Shown piece after piece: positions 1 to 8,695 of a DNA stretch of 32,911 bases. Numbering within the stretch: position 1 is the first letter of the stretch; every line of letters starts with the position of its first letter. The notes below the pieces were generated by a model. It was not told the DNA's origin. It worked only from the letters and a program-made list of their open reading frames with translations, and made no database searches. The position numbers and the translations under genes are program-made. Origin of the DNA: Balneolales bacterium (GTDB lineage Bacteria > Bacteroidota > Rhodothermia > Balneolales > Natronogracilivirgulaceae); the NCBI GenBank assembly GCA_007132975.1, contig SLNO01000060.1:1-32911 (forward strand). The letters are read 5' to 3'.

Positions 1-728
1 AGCGCCCCGGTGTCCACCGACGAACCCGACTGGATGATCACGTTGCGCGCGATCACCCCGGCACCCACCTTCACCGGCGCCTGCTTGCTGCTCACCAGCG
101 AAACCTCCTCAAGGTGCCGGGCATTGCTCACGCGGGCGTACGGCCCCACGTGGATGTTGCGCAGCACCCCGCTGTCGCGCACCTCGGCCCTGCGGCCGAT
201 CACGCCGGTGTCGGACTTCCGCCCCTCGGCGTACTTGCCGATCATCTCCCGCAGTTTGGCAATAACCTCGGCGTCGTGGCGCGACGTAGCCATCATGGCC
301 GCCACCTGCGCCGTGAGCCGGTCGTACATCATCACTTCGCGTCCGCCCGCCTCATTGAGCACCGAGATCTCGGTGCCATTGCCGAACGCCGTAGCCCCCG
401 ACACCGCAATGGTGCCCACGTTGCGGATCACCGCGCCCTCCTCCACCCGGTACCGGGAGAGGAACTGCACGGAGGCCACAAACACGTTGTCTTCGATCAC
501 CGTGTCGCGCAGCGTGGAGTTGTAGATGCCGCACCGCACGGTCTCACCCTCCTCCAGGTCCAGGGTCCCGTCAAACACCCCCAGCGTGTTCCGCCCGGAG
601 AAATAGACGTTGCGCACCCGGTCGGGCTGGAACCCCTCGTGCACCAGCACATGGTCCCAGTTCTCGGCGAGGCAGCCGTTCTCCTTGAGAATGGCCAGCT
701 CGTCGTTCTTCAGGTTTCTGTGTGTCAT
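1..728 (-). CDS. DUF4954 family protein, N-terminal part (cut by window edge)
   Basis: The frame starts at the ATG at 728 and runs open to base 1, giving about 242 residues of the N-terminus; the rest lies outside the window. A GGAGG ribosome site sits just upstream, and the ATG is one base past the nagB stop, so the two are probably translated together. The reading shows the hexapeptide-like rhythm of a left-handed beta-helix (stretches such as NVYFSGRNTLGVF, VIRNVGTIAVSG, GVLRNIHVGPYARVSNA), as in sugar-nucleotide acyl/uridylyltransferase-like proteins. In my knowledge of Bacteroidota genomes a DUF4954 protein with this fold often sits next to nagB, which supports the assignment. Its biochemical role is not established; an amino-sugar-related role is inference from the neighbour only. 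Confidence 0.8.
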   Translation of the reverse strand, partial: MTHRNLKNDELAILKENGCLAENWDHVLVHEGFQPDRVRNVYFSGRNTLGVFDGTLDLEEGETVRCGIYNSTLRDTVIEDNVFVASVQFLSRYRVEEGAVIRNVGTIAVSGATAFGNGTEISVLNEAGGREVMMYDRLTAQVAAMMATSRHDAEVIAKLREMIGKYAEGRKSDTGVIGRRAEVRDSGVLRNIHVGPYARVSNARHLEEVSLVSSKQAPVKVGAGVIARNVIIQSGSSVDTGA

Positions 729-729
729 G

Positions 730-1539
730 TCACACCTCCGGAAGCCTTGACAGCGCTTCGCGTTCAATATCCTTGAAATATTTCACCGTACCGACCTTGA
801 GCTCCATGGTCGCCTCCTCGTCGCACACCACCATTCCGTGCGGATGCAGCTGCAGCATCGACGACGTCCACATATGGTTCACGCCCTCCTCGATCATCTT
901 GCGCAGCGCGCGGGCCTTCTTGATGCCGCTCACCAGAATGATCACCTGGTGCGCATCCATCACCGTGCCCACACCAACCGTCAGGGCAATTTTCGGCACC
1001 TTGTCCACCTTGCCGTCAAAGAAACGCGCATTGTTCACGCGGGTGTCGTAGGTGAGCGTCTTCACCCGGGTGCGCGACGACAGCGACGACCCCGGCTCGT
1101 TGAAGGCAATGTGCCCATCCTCCCCGATCCCGCCCAGAAACAGATCGATGCCACCCGCCTTCTTGATCTTCTGCTCGTAATCCCAGCACTCCTGCTGCAG
1201 ATCCTTGGCGTTGCCGTTGGGGATGTTGATGTTCTCCTTCGGGATGTCCACATGGCCGAACAGGTTATCCTGCATAAAGTAGTGGTAGCTCTGGGGATGG
1301 TCTTCCGGCAGGCCCACGTACTCGTCCATGTTGAACGTGACCACATTTTTGAACGAAAGCTTGCCTTCCTTGTGGAGCTTGACCAGCTCGCGGTACACCC
1401 CCAGCGGGGAGGATCCGGTCGGCAGCCCCAGCACATACGGGTTGTCCGCGGTGGGCTCGGCTTTCTTGATCTTGTAGGCCACGTAGTAGGCAACCCATTT
1501 GCTCATTCCGTCAAAGTCGTCAAAAATAAGGTTTCTCAT
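730..1539 (-). CDS. nagB: Glucosamine-6-phosphate deaminase
   Basis: Converts glucosamine-6-phosphate to fructose-6-phosphate and ammonia, the step that feeds amino sugars into glycolysis; cytoplasmic. The 269 residues match the usual length (about 266) and the key residues fall at the same numbers as in the E. coli enzyme: Asp72 in NMDEYVG, Asp141 and His143 in [15 protein letters not shown], and Glu148. The sugar-phosphate loop [11 protein letters not shown] is at 39-49. An AAGGA element lies about nine bases before the ATG. It is followed after one base by the DUF4954 gene and forms a two-gene unit with it. The allosteric GlcNAc-6-P residues of the E. coli enzyme were not checked. No nagA or transporter is visible in the window. 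Confidence 0.96.
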   Translation of the reverse strand: MRNLIFDDFDGMSKWVAYYVAYKIKKAEPTADNPYVLGLPTGSSPLGVYRELVKLHKEGKLSFKNVVTFNMDEYVGLPEDHPQSYHYFMQDNLFGHVDIPKENINIPNGNAKDLQQECWDYEQKIKKAGGIDLFLGGIGEDGHIAFNEPGSSLSSRTRVKTLTYDTRVNNARFFDGKVDKVPKIALTVGVGTVMDAHQVIILVSGIKKARALRKMIEEGVNHMWTSSMLQLHPHGMVVCDEEATMELKVGTVKYFKDIEREALSRLPEV

Positions 1540-1591
1540 AACATTATGTCCTTGCTGTGCTAATAGTTTTAAGGTTGGATTTTGGTTGTCG

Positions 1592-1623
1592 CCTGCCGGT
1601 TCGCTGCGAGCTTATCCGGCAGG
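1592..1623. terminator. 8-bp GC-rich inverted repeat between the CoA ligase and nagB
   Basis: CCTGCCGG at 1592-1599 is repeated inverted as CCGGCAGG at 1616-1623, with a 16-base loop that can add a small inner GCT/AGC stem. It lies 67-98 bases past the CoA-ligase stop and about 50 bases before nagB, both on the minus strand. The T-run (ATTTTTG) follows the stem only on the plus strand, so as a minus-strand terminator it lacks a good U-tract. It may instead be a structured leader of nagB. Confidence 0.35.
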
Positions 1624-1689
1624 ATTTTTGAAATTCGGGTGGATGCGGCCCGGTGCCGCACCGCGGTGTCACGGAACAGACAGCGCGCA

Positions 1690-3819
1690 TCACAAAATGA
1701 TACGGGCGTCGGCGGCAAAACTGCCCTTGCCATCCTCCAGAACGATCAGCGGATTGATATCCAGCTCTTTCACCTGCGGACAGTCGGCCGCGAGCTGCGC
1801 CAGCCGCCGGATGCTGTCCGTGACCGATGCCATGTCCCTCGGAGCACGTCCCCGCAGGCCGGAAAACAGCGGCGATGCCTTCAGTCCCGTGACCATGCGG
1901 TCCACCGTTGCCGGGTCCACCGGGGTCACACCGAAACTTACGTCTTTTAGCAACTCAACGAAAATGCCGCCGAAGCCGAACATCACCACCGGACCAAATG
2001 TCGGGTCGCGCTTGACGCCAAGGATCACCTCCTCGCCCTGCGGGATCATCCGCCGCACCAGGAAACCCTTGATTTTCGCATCCGGCTGCACCTCCTTCAC
2101 CCGTCCGAGCATCGCCTCGCACGCCTCGGCCACCGCTTCCGGCGACTCCAGGTCCAGCGCCACGCCGCCCACATCCGACTTGTGGATGATGTCGTCGGAG
2201 ACAATTTTTATCACCACGGGGAAGCCGGCCTGTTCAGCGGCGCGTACCGCCTCGTCCGGCGAGCCAGCCACCACCGTCTCAATGACCGGCAGCCCGTAGG
2301 CCTTCAGCACCTCCGTGGCCTGGTCCTCCGTCAGCCAGGTCTGCCCGTCCGCAGCCGCCTTGTCCAGGATCCGGTGGGCCGCCTCGCGGTCCACATCCTC
2401 CAGCGGAGCAAACGGTTCGTACATTTTGCCCGCCTCCGCTGCAAAACGGTGGGTAGCGGAGAACGCATCGCACATCGATTCCGGCAGGATATAATGCGGG
2501 ATGTGGTGTTTCTGGAGGATGTCGATCCCCGCCGCCACGTCGGCCTCGCCCATGAACGAGGTGTAGATCGGCTTGTCGTGCTTTTCGGCCACCTCGCAGA
2601 TCTGCTGCGCGATGCTCTCGATCTCGGTCATCGACTGCGGGGTCAGTATCACGAAAACGCCGTCCACGTTCGGGTCCTCCAGCACCGCGCTCACCGCCCA
2701 GTCGTACCGGTCGGCGCGCGCATCCCCGATCACGTCGATCGGGTTTTTGATGTTAGCCGTGGCCGGCAGTTTTTTCTTCAGGATTTTGGTGGTTTCCGGC
2801 TCAAAACGGGCAATTTCCAGCCCCAGGTCCACGGCGGCGTCGGTGGTGAGCACGCCGGGTCCGCCCGCGTTGGTCACGATGGCCACGCGCCTGCCCCTGG
2901 GCAGCGGCTGGTAGGTAAAGGCTATGGCGCGGTTGAACATCTCTTCGATATTGCGGCACCGGATGATGCCCGCCTGGCGCATCGCCGCGTCGCAGATATC
3001 GTCACTGCCGGCAAGGGAACCGGTATGGGAGGATGCGGCCTGCGCCCCTTCCTCGGACCGCCCCGATTTGATGGCCAGCACCGGCTTGCCAGCCGCTATC
3101 ACCGCGCGTGCGGCTTCCATGAGCCCTTCGCCGTCGCGGATCTCCTCCAGGTAGAGCAGCACCACCTTGGTCTTGGGGTCGTCTTTAAGATAGTGCAGCA
3201 GCTCCGCTTCGCCGATCTGCGCCTTGTTTCCGGTGCTCACGAACTTCGAGAACCCGATGTGCTTGGCGCGGGCATAGTCGAGCACCGCCGTGCACAGCGC
3301 CCCGCTCTGCGACAGGAACGCGATCTCGCCCTCCTCGGGCATCTGCCGGGCGAACGAAGCGTTGAGCATCACGTCCGGATCGGTGTTGATCACACCCAGG
3401 CAGTTCGGACCAATGAACGAAATCCCGTACTTCTCGGCGATCTCGAGCATCTGCTTCTCGCGCTCGATGCCCTTTCCGCCCACCTCGCGGAACCCCGCCG
3501 AGATGACGATCGCGCTCTTGATGCCCTTCTGTCCGCACTGCTCCAGCGCCAGGTGCATCACGGAACTCGGGAACACGACCACGGCCATATCCACCGGATC
3601 CTCAATGTCCAGCACGTATTTGTACGCCTTGACCGATCCGATCCGTTTTTCGCCGGGGCTCACCGGATAGAGCACGCCCCGGAACCCGGTTTTGATGAGA
3701 TTTTCAAAAATATCGCTGGGCACCGTCCCTTTGACGTTGTTGGCCCCCAGTACGGCTATTGATTTCGGGTGGAAAAGCGCTTCCACATTTTTGATGCGAT
3801 CCGCGAAATCCTTGTTCAT
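1690..3819 (-). CDS. ADP-forming acyl/acetyl-CoA synthetase, fused alpha-beta chain
   Basis: Interconverts an acyl-CoA plus ADP and phosphate with the free acid plus CoA and ATP (acetate-CoA ligase, ADP-forming type). The frame is open further upstream, but I chose the ATG at 3819 because AGGAGAAG precedes it at normal spacing and the protein then has 709 residues, the usual length of the fused family. Order: CoA-binding Rossmann domain (about 15-145, SIAVLGANN, FIGPNCLGV), succinyl-CoA-ligase-like domains (165-440, with SQSGAL and the phospho-histidine His265 in SSHTGSLAGSD), then the C-terminal ATP-grasp domain (about 485-709, VVIKIVSDDIIHKSDVGGV, GVKRDPTFGPVVMFG). No GNAT acetyltransferase domain follows, so it is not a Pat-type protein. 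Substrate (acetate, propionate, branched or longer acids) cannot be told. It lies downstream of the acyl carrier protein on the same strand. Confidence 0.9.
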   Translation of the reverse strand: MNKDFADRIKNVEALFHPKSIAVLGANNVKGTVPSDIFENLIKTGFRGVLYPVSPGEKRIGSVKAYKYVLDIEDPVDMAVVVFPSSVMHLALEQCGQKGIKSAIVISAGFREVGGKGIEREKQMLEIAEKYGISFIGPNCLGVINTDPDVMLNASFARQMPEEGEIAFLSQSGALCTAVLDYARAKHIGFSKFVSTGNKAQIGEAELLHYLKDDPKTKVVLLYLEEIRDGEGLMEAARAVIAAGKPVLAIKSGRSEEGAQAASSHTGSLAGSDDICDAAMRQAGIIRCRNIEEMFNRAIAFTYQPLPRGRRVAIVTNAGGPGVLTTDAAVDLGLEIARFEPETTKILKKKLPATANIKNPIDVIGDARADRYDWAVSAVLEDPNVDGVFVILTPQSMTEIESIAQQICEVAEKHDKPIYTSFMGEADVAAGIDILQKHHIPHYILPESMCDAFSATHRFAAEAGKMYEPFAPLEDVDREAAHRILDKAAADGQTWLTEDQATEVLKAYGLPVIETVVAGSPDEAVRAAEQAGFPVVIKIVSDDIIHKSDVGGVALDLESPEAVAEACEAMLGRVKEVQPDAKIKGFLVRRMIPQGEEVILGVKRDPTFGPVVMFGFGGIFVELLKDVSFGVTPVDPATVDRMVTGLKASPLFSGLRGRAPRDMASVTDSIRRLAQLAADCPQVKELDINPLIVLEDGKGSFAADARIIL

Positions 3820-4130
3820 GCTCACTTCTCCTGCTTTTTTAGATTTCCTCCGGGCAAACCCCATAATATTGCGTTCCGGAGGTGACGTAGTGTCGTTGTT
3901 GTGTGGTTGTGTCTCAGAGGCGCCGTTGTCCCGTCGGGATGCCGCAGGCGCCGGCATGTCGTGGCGTTGCGCCTCGCCAGAGCCGCCCGCGCCGTATTGC
4001 CTGATAGACAGCGTGCCGTTTGCGTGCAGATGGCGTGCAGCGGCCGAAACGTTTGGCGCGCGGACCGGTGCCCTCGCGCCGTTGCCGGAGCGGCAGCACA
4101 TCGTGCGCTTTCGGCACGGTCAGATGGCGC
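3820..4130. other. Intergenic region between ACP and CoA ligase, with a 7-bp inverted repeat
   Basis: About 310 bases with no convincing gene. The CoA-ligase frame stays open here without stop codons, but the translation is low-complexity, Ala/Arg/Pro-rich and unlike the family, so I treat it as an untranslated leader. CCTCCGG (3847-3853) and CCGGAGG (3876-3882) form a 7-bp inverted repeat; on the minus strand this hides an early GGAGG, leaving the AGGAGAAG before the 3819 start free. No promoter could be assigned. Confidence 0.4.
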
Positions 4131-4370
4131 CTACTTCAGATAGCCCGAAATGAACTCCACGGCATGCGATACGGTCTGGACATCCAGGGCTTTCTCCTCG
4201 TCCATCTCGATATCGAATTCCTCCTCAAATGCGGCCACCAGCTCCATGCTCTGCATGGAATCGGCACCCAGATCGAAGATGAAATTGGCATCATCGCCAA
4301 TCTGGTCTTCACTGATTTCAAGTACCCTGGCTATAACCTTCTTAACACGTTGCTGTACATCGTTCTGCAT
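4131..4370 (-). CDS. acpP: Acyl carrier protein
   Basis: A 79-residue acidic helical protein that carries acyl chains on a 4'-phosphopantetheine arm attached to Ser38 in DLGADSMQSMEL. Most bacterial ACPs read DSL at this site; here the residue after the serine is Met. The helix-2 region (LVAAFEEEFDIEMDEEKA) that contacts partner enzymes is normal. It stands alone: no fabD, fabG or fabF is next to it, as is usual for the housekeeping acpP. Its neighbours are a CoA ligase downstream and, divergently, the beta-oxidation pair. It could be the main fatty-acid ACP displaced from its operon or a second ACP for a special pathway; the window cannot decide. The symbol is therefore tentative. Confidence 0.88.
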   Translation of the reverse strand: MQNDVQQRVKKVIARVLEISEDQIGDDANFIFDLGADSMQSMELVAAFEEEFDIEMDEEKALDVQTVSHAVEFISGYLK

Positions 4371-4524
4371 GGCAAGCCCCCATATTGTGCTTGAGAGTGT
4401 AAATGTAATGTTATTCGCCTGCCCCTTCCCTGTAACTTCCGGACAGGTGTGCTGCGTTATCCTGCGGGACCAGGATTGACAGGTACCAGTAGTTCATTGA
4501 CCGGATCCCCGGCCCAATAATAAT

Positions 4525-4556
4525 TTCGGTGTCCCTGCACATTTAGCATACCTTTT
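4525..4556 (+). promoter_or_regulatory. Candidate promoter for the thiolase/FadJ operon
   Basis: TTCG at 4525-4528, 20 bases, then TACCTTTT at 4549-4556. This is one base off in each box from the Bacteroidota TTTG-N19/21-TAnnTTTG pattern. It would start transcription about 115 bases before the thiolase ATG. Two long T-runs (4553-4560 and 4641-4648) lie between. The 4371-4676 gap separates divergent genes, so the ACP promoter should be here too, but I found no good match for it. Confidence 0.35.
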
Positions 4557-4676
4557 TTTTACATTAATTGCAACGATGCCGCCGCGCCAATGGACTGGCA
4601 CCGATCCCAATCCGGTTCCTGCCGCGGCGATAAAAAGACGTTTTTTTTGATTAAACCGGCCCGGAGGGCGCAAAAC

Positions 4677-6221
4677 ATGAGCACATCAGATAAAAACACC
4701 ACTATTGTCCTTGTGGATGGATGCCGGATCCCGTTCCAGAAACCGGGCACGTCGTACCGGTCGTACCGGGCCCACGACCTGGCCCGCTTTGCCATCCGCG
4801 GCCTGCTCGACCGTACCGGGCTGGATCCCGCCCTGGTTGACCGTGTGGTGCTGGGCAACGTAATCCAGGACCGGGAAACCTCCAATGTGGCCCGTGAAGC
4901 GGCGCTTGGCGCCGGCCTGCCTGCAACCGTTACGGCACAGACCGTGACCATGTCGTGCCTCTCTGGCAACCTGGCCATCACCTCGGCGGCCGAAGCGATC
5001 CTCTCCGGACAGGCGGACGTGGTGATTGCCGGGGGTACCGATTCGGCATCGGCCTATCTGGAGCGGTTCCCTCTGAAGAAGCACCGGGCGCTCCCGTACC
5101 TTAATGAATTCAGCACGGGTGAGAGCATGGGCGAATACGCGGACCGGCTGGCATCGCTGTATGCGGTGGCCCGCGAGACCCAGGACGCCTACACGGTGCG
5201 CTCCCATCAGAGCGCCGTCATGGCTTTCCGTGAAGGGATGTACGACGGCGAGGTGGTCCCGGTCACCGGCCCGCCCGACTTCGTGCCTGTCACGCAGGAG
5301 AACATGATCCGCCCCGAGACCACGCAGGAGGCCCTGTCGCTGCTGAAGCCCTCGTTCAACCACAAATTCGGGACCGTGACGGCAGCCAACGCCTCCAACT
5401 ACGCCGACGGCGCGGCCGCAATGCTGCTCATGAGCGAGGCGAAGGCCGCGGAGCTTGGGCTCAAACCGCTGGCCCGGCTCGTTTCCTGGGTCTACACGGC
5501 GGGCAGCCCCAAGGACGAGATGCTGCTGGGACAGGTTTCCGCCATACCCGCGCTTCTGGCAGGCATGGACCCGTCCGAAAAGGGCGCGGCCAAAACCGGG
5601 ACCGGGAGCGTGAGCGGAACCGGAACCGCAGCTGGCGGTGCTGCGGGCGGTAAGGCCGGCGGCTCCATCCATCCGGATGACATAGACGTCTTTGAATTGC
5701 AGGAGACCTTTGCCGCTCAGATCCTGGCCGTGCTGGACGCCATCGCTGTGGGCGGGCAGACCCATGCCGGCAGTGACGCGACCGCCGCGGCAGACGAAGT
5801 TGATGCTGAGGAATCCGCATCAAAATCCACGGGCAAAACGGCCGGAAAACCGTCCGGCCAAACCTCCGGTGAGACCGCAGCCGTATCCATCCCCCTGAAA
5901 AAATTGAATACGCTGGGAGGCACTCTGGCGCTTGGACATGTGTTCGGGGCAACCGGGGTGCGGCTGGTGACCACGGCGGCCAAACGGCTGGTGCGTGAGG
6001 AGGGCCGGTATGCGCTGGTGGCCGGATGTTCCGGCGGCGGACTCGGACACGCCATGCTGCTGGAGTCCATGGAGGGTCCGGTTCCAGACGCTGCCAAAGC
6101 GCAAAAAGCCGCAAAAAGGACCACGAAAGCAACGGCTTCAGACGGCACCAAGTCACAAAAAGGTACCAAGCAAACCAAAAAGGCACCGGCCAAACCCAAA
6201 ACCAAGCCTAAAGCCAAATGA
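4677..6221 (+). CDS. fadI: Acetyl-CoA acyltransferase (thiolase) with low-complexity inserts and Lys-rich tail
   Basis: Cleaves 3-ketoacyl-CoA with CoA in the last step of beta-oxidation; partner of the next gene. The start at 4677 is chosen for the GGAGGG eight bases upstream and the family-like N-terminus (STIVLVDGCRIPF type). Catalytic residues: nucleophile Cys94 in TMSCLSGN, the QETFAAQ motif at 342-348 (usually NEAFAAQ), His421 in GGTLALGHVFGATG, and Cys451 in AGCSGGGLG. At 514 residues it is 80-120 longer than typical thiolases. The surplus is a Gly/Ser/Thr/Ala stretch at about 298-330, an Ala/Ser/Lys-rich stretch at about 360-404, and a tail of Lys, Ala, Thr and Pro from about 471 that resembles histone-H1-like tails. 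Its stop overlaps the next start by four bases (ATGA). FadA versus FadI is inferred from the FadJ-type partner. Confidence 0.9.
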   Translation: MSTSDKNTTIVLVDGCRIPFQKPGTSYRSYRAHDLARFAIRGLLDRTGLDPALVDRVVLGNVIQDRETSNVAREAALGAGLPATVTAQTVTMSCLSGNLAITSAAEAILSGQADVVIAGGTDSASAYLERFPLKKHRALPYLNEFSTGESMGEYADRLASLYAVARETQDAYTVRSHQSAVMAFREGMYDGEVVPVTGPPDFVPVTQENMIRPETTQEALSLLKPSFNHKFGTVTAANASNYADGAAAMLLMSEAKAAELGLKPLARLVSWVYTAGSPKDEMLLGQVSAIPALLAGMDPSEKGAAKTGTGSVSGTGTAAGGAAGGKAGGSIHPDDIDVFELQETFAAQILAVLDAIAVGGQTHAGSDATAAADEVDAEESASKSTGKTAGKPSGQTSGETAAVSIPLKKLNTLGGTLALGHVFGATGVRLVTTAAKRLVREEGRYALVAGCSGGGLGHAMLLESMEGPVPDAAKAQKAAKRTTKATASDGTKSQKGTKQTKKAPAKPKTKPKAK

Positions 6222-8449
6222 GCATACTGAACCTCACGGTCGAGGACCGGATCGCCGTCCTGGCCATCAACCAGCCGGGAAGCACCACCAACAGGATCAG
6301 CAAGGCGCTGATGACCGAGTTCAAGACGTTCCTGGATGAGGTGGAGGAGAATGACGCCATCGAAGCGGTCATCCTCTACAGCACCAAGCCGGAGAGCTTC
6401 ATTGCGGGGGCGGATATTCGTCTGTTCCTTGGTTTCAGCGAGCCGGGCGACGCTCTGGATTTCAGCCGAGAGGGCAATCTGCTGCTCACGCGGCTCAGCG
6501 AGCTGCCCGTGCCGGTGATTGCCGCCATCCACGGGGCGGCCCACGGGGGCGGACTTGAGGTGGCGCTTGCCTGCCACCATCGCATAGCCACCGACCACCC
6601 GTCCACACGCCTTTCACTGCCGGAGGTGACCCTGGGGCTTTGTCCGGCCGCGGGCGGGTCGCAGCGGCTGCCGGCGCTGATCGGCATACCGAAGGCGCTG
6701 CCGTTGATGCTGTCGGGCCGGGCCGTGACATCGCGTGAGGCGAAAAAGCTCGGCCTGGTGGACGAGCTGGTGCCGGCAAGCGGGCTGCTGCAGGCGGCAA
6801 AGGTGATGGCCGCGAAGCTGGCCGGGCACACATCCACCCGGGAGCGGCTCTTCGACCTTGCCAAAAAGGCCACGAACCTGGCGCCATTGCCCGATCTTTC
6901 GGGACTGTCGGGGCTGCCCGTAGTCTCGGAGCTGCCGGGAGTGGCCAAGGCGCCGTTCACCCTGCTGGGCAAGGCGGCGCGCACCCTCAGGGGCGGCGTG
7001 GCAGCCATGCAGCCGGCATTCCTGCAGGCCGATCGCGAGCTGAAAGTGCAGACGCGCGGGTTGCAGCCCGCGCCGGAAGCGATCGTCGAGTGCGTCAAAT
7101 ACGGCGTAAAGCACGGGCTCAAGGCGGGGCTGGAGTTCGAGTCACGCAAATTCGAGGAGCTGGCGGGCACCCCCGAGAGCCGGCAGCTTCTGCAAGCGTT
7201 TCTGGCGCGCCACTCCGCCCGGCGCAACCCCTCCCGCAAGAAACCGCGCCCGGTTGACCGTATCGGCGTGCTGGGCACCGGCTTCATGGGCTCGGGCATC
7301 GCCTCGATCAGCCTGCGCAGGGGCTTCAGCGTCACGGTCCGTGACCGCGACTACACCTCTGCCGGACGCGCCAAGCAGGCCGCCTGGAAGGACCTCCAGT
7401 CACAGGTGGAGCGCGGCGCCCTGCTGCCGTTCGAGCGAGACCGGATCCTCTCGGACCTGCTCCTGACCGACCGCTACGCCGATTTCGCTCGCCTTCCGCT
7501 GATCATCGAGGCGGTGGTCGAGGACATTTCCGTCAAGCACGCGGTGCTGCAGGAGGTGGAATCGGTGATGCCCGACGACGCCATCTTCGCCACCAACACC
7601 TCGGCCATCCCTATCTCCGAGATTGCGCGCCCCGCACGGCGTCCCGGCCGCGTCATTGGCATGCACTACTTCTCGCCCGCCCAGAAGATGCCGCTGGTAG
7701 AGATCATCCGCGGCAAGGATACCGAAGAAGATGTGGTTGCAACCGCATGCGACGTGGCCATCCGCCAGGGCAAGCACGTGATTGTGGTGGGCGACGCCCC
7801 CGGCTTCTATGTCACGCGCATTGTGGTGCCCATGATCAACGAGGCAATGCTGCTGATCGCCGAAGGTGCCGACATCCGCATTGTGGACACCGCCGCCCGG
7901 AACTTCGGCTTCCCCGTGGGACCGGTCACCCTGGTCGACGAGGTTGGCATCGACGTGGTTTCGCACGTCTTTGAGGAGATGAACCCGGTCTTCAAGAAGC
8001 GCGGCGGACGTTTTTCGCAGGCCATCCACCGCCTCCACGAAAACGGCTACGCCGGCCGCAAGAACTACCGCGGCTTCTATAACTACGACAACCGCCGCAA
8101 CCGCCGGCTCGTCAACGACGAGATCTACACCTTCTTCGGCGGCAAGAAACGGCGGGATGTGCCACAGGACGAGATCACCGAACGCCTCACCCTGGCCACG
8201 GTCAATGAGGCCCTGCACTGCCTGCAGGACGGCATCATCAGCCAGCCGCGCACCGGGGATATCGGCGCCATGCTGGGCATGGGCTTCCCGGCCTTCCGCG
8301 GCGGACCGTTCCGCTGGGTGGATGAGATCGGCGCCAAGGAGGTCTGGGACCGCCTGCAGTACCGCCAGAACCTGAACGGCGTCCGTTTCAAGCCTGCCGG
8401 CATCCTTGGCGACCAGGTCAAAAGCGGGAAGCTGTTCTATTCAAAATGA
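6218..8449 (+). CDS. fadJ: Enoyl-CoA hydratase / 3-hydroxyacyl-CoA dehydrogenase fusion
   Basis: Carries out the hydration and NAD-dependent oxidation steps of fatty-acid beta-oxidation. N-terminal crotonase domain (1-200): oxyanion region SFIAGADIRLF, and catalytic Glu114 in GGGLEVALACHHRIA and Glu136 in LPEVTLGLCPAAGGSQRLP. After a linker helix region comes the Rossmann domain from 348 (GVLGTGFMGSGIA, ending in acidic RDRD), catalytic His483 in GMHYFSPAQKMPLVEIIRG, then the two C-terminal dehydrogenase domains (GYAGRKNYRGFYNYD, GMGFPAFRGGPFRWVD). All 743 residues match FadJ/FadB length. It is coupled to the thiolase by a 4-base overlap, so the two chains are probably made in equal amounts for one trifunctional complex. 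No acyl-CoA dehydrogenase is in the window. Confidence 0.95.
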   Translation: MSILNLTVEDRIAVLAINQPGSTTNRISKALMTEFKTFLDEVEENDAIEAVILYSTKPESFIAGADIRLFLGFSEPGDALDFSREGNLLLTRLSELPVPVIAAIHGAAHGGGLEVALACHHRIATDHPSTRLSLPEVTLGLCPAAGGSQRLPALIGIPKALPLMLSGRAVTSREAKKLGLVDELVPASGLLQAAKVMAAKLAGHTSTRERLFDLAKKATNLAPLPDLSGLSGLPVVSELPGVAKAPFTLLGKAARTLRGGVAAMQPAFLQADRELKVQTRGLQPAPEAIVECVKYGVKHGLKAGLEFESRKFEELAGTPESRQLLQAFLARHSARRNPSRKKPRPVDRIGVLGTGFMGSGIASISLRRGFSVTVRDRDYTSAGRAKQAAWKDLQSQVERGALLPFERDRILSDLLLTDRYADFARLPLIIEAVVEDISVKHAVLQEVESVMPDDAIFATNTSAIPISEIARPARRPGRVIGMHYFSPAQKMPLVEIIRGKDTEEDVVATACDVAIRQGKHVIVVGDAPGFYVTRIVVPMINEAMLLIAEGADIRIVDTAARNFGFPVGPVTLVDEVGIDVVSHVFEEMNPVFKKRGGRFSQAIHRLHENGYAGRKNYRGFYNYDNRRNRRLVNDEIYTFFGGKKRRDVPQDEITERLTLATVNEALHCLQDGIISQPRTGDIGAMLGMGFPAFRGGPFRWVDEIGAKEVWDRLQYRQNLNGVRFKPAGILGDQVKSGKLFYSK

Positions 8450-8460
8450 TTTCGCAAATC

Positions 8461-8477
8461 CCGGCCGGTACGGCCGG
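8461..8477 (+). terminator. Stem-loop just past the fadJ stop
   Basis: CCGGCCG (8461-8467), loop GTA, CGGCCGG (8471-8477): a perfect 7-bp all-GC stem 11 bases after the stop codon. No T-run follows, so it may be a processing or stability hairpin, or a Rho-assisted end, rather than a classical terminator. Confidence 0.35.
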
Positions 8478-8514
8478 TCCCGCACTGCGAGACAATGCTG
8501 TGGCGCAATAATCG

Positions 8515-8554
8515 TCCAACCGGAGGCACCATCCGCATCCAACCGGAGGCACCA
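8515..8554 (+). repeat. Two 17-bp direct repeats upstream of the yajC promoter
   Basis: TCCAACCGGAGGCACCA occurs exactly at 8515-8531 and 8538-8554 (period 23). The copies end 25 bases before the -33-like box of the yajC promoter. They may be paired regulator sites or a simple local duplication. Confidence 0.7.
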
Positions 8555-8578
8555 ACCCCCATCCACCCGCACCTCAAC

Positions 8579-8609
8579 TTTGCAGTGGACGGGTAAAACC
8601 GTATATTTC
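8579..8609 (+). promoter_or_regulatory. Promoter of yajC (Bacteroidota type)
   Basis: TTTG at 8579-8582, exactly 19 bases, then TATATTTC at 8602-8609. This is the best match in the window to the TTTG-N19-TAnnTTTG consensus of the Bacteroidota primary sigma factor, with only the last base off. It predicts a leader of about 80 bases before the yajC ATG and is probably the promoter for yajC and ribBA together. Confidence 0.6.
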
Positions 8610-8695
8610 CAGCCTGATGTGCGAACTGCCAAAGGTTCCACACCCGATTTCAAAACCATTATTTTTCCCTACCAATAACGCTGTAATCGCATCTT

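Noticed and set aside
2182-3762. 526-codon plus-strand frame
   Set aside because: Antisense shadow of the CoA ligase; His/Arg-rich composition typical of GC-rich shadows.
3820-4101. 94-residue N-terminal extension of the CoA ligase
   Set aside because: Open only because the DNA is GC-rich; the translation is low-complexity, and the ATG at 3819 has a good ribosome site and gives the normal family length.
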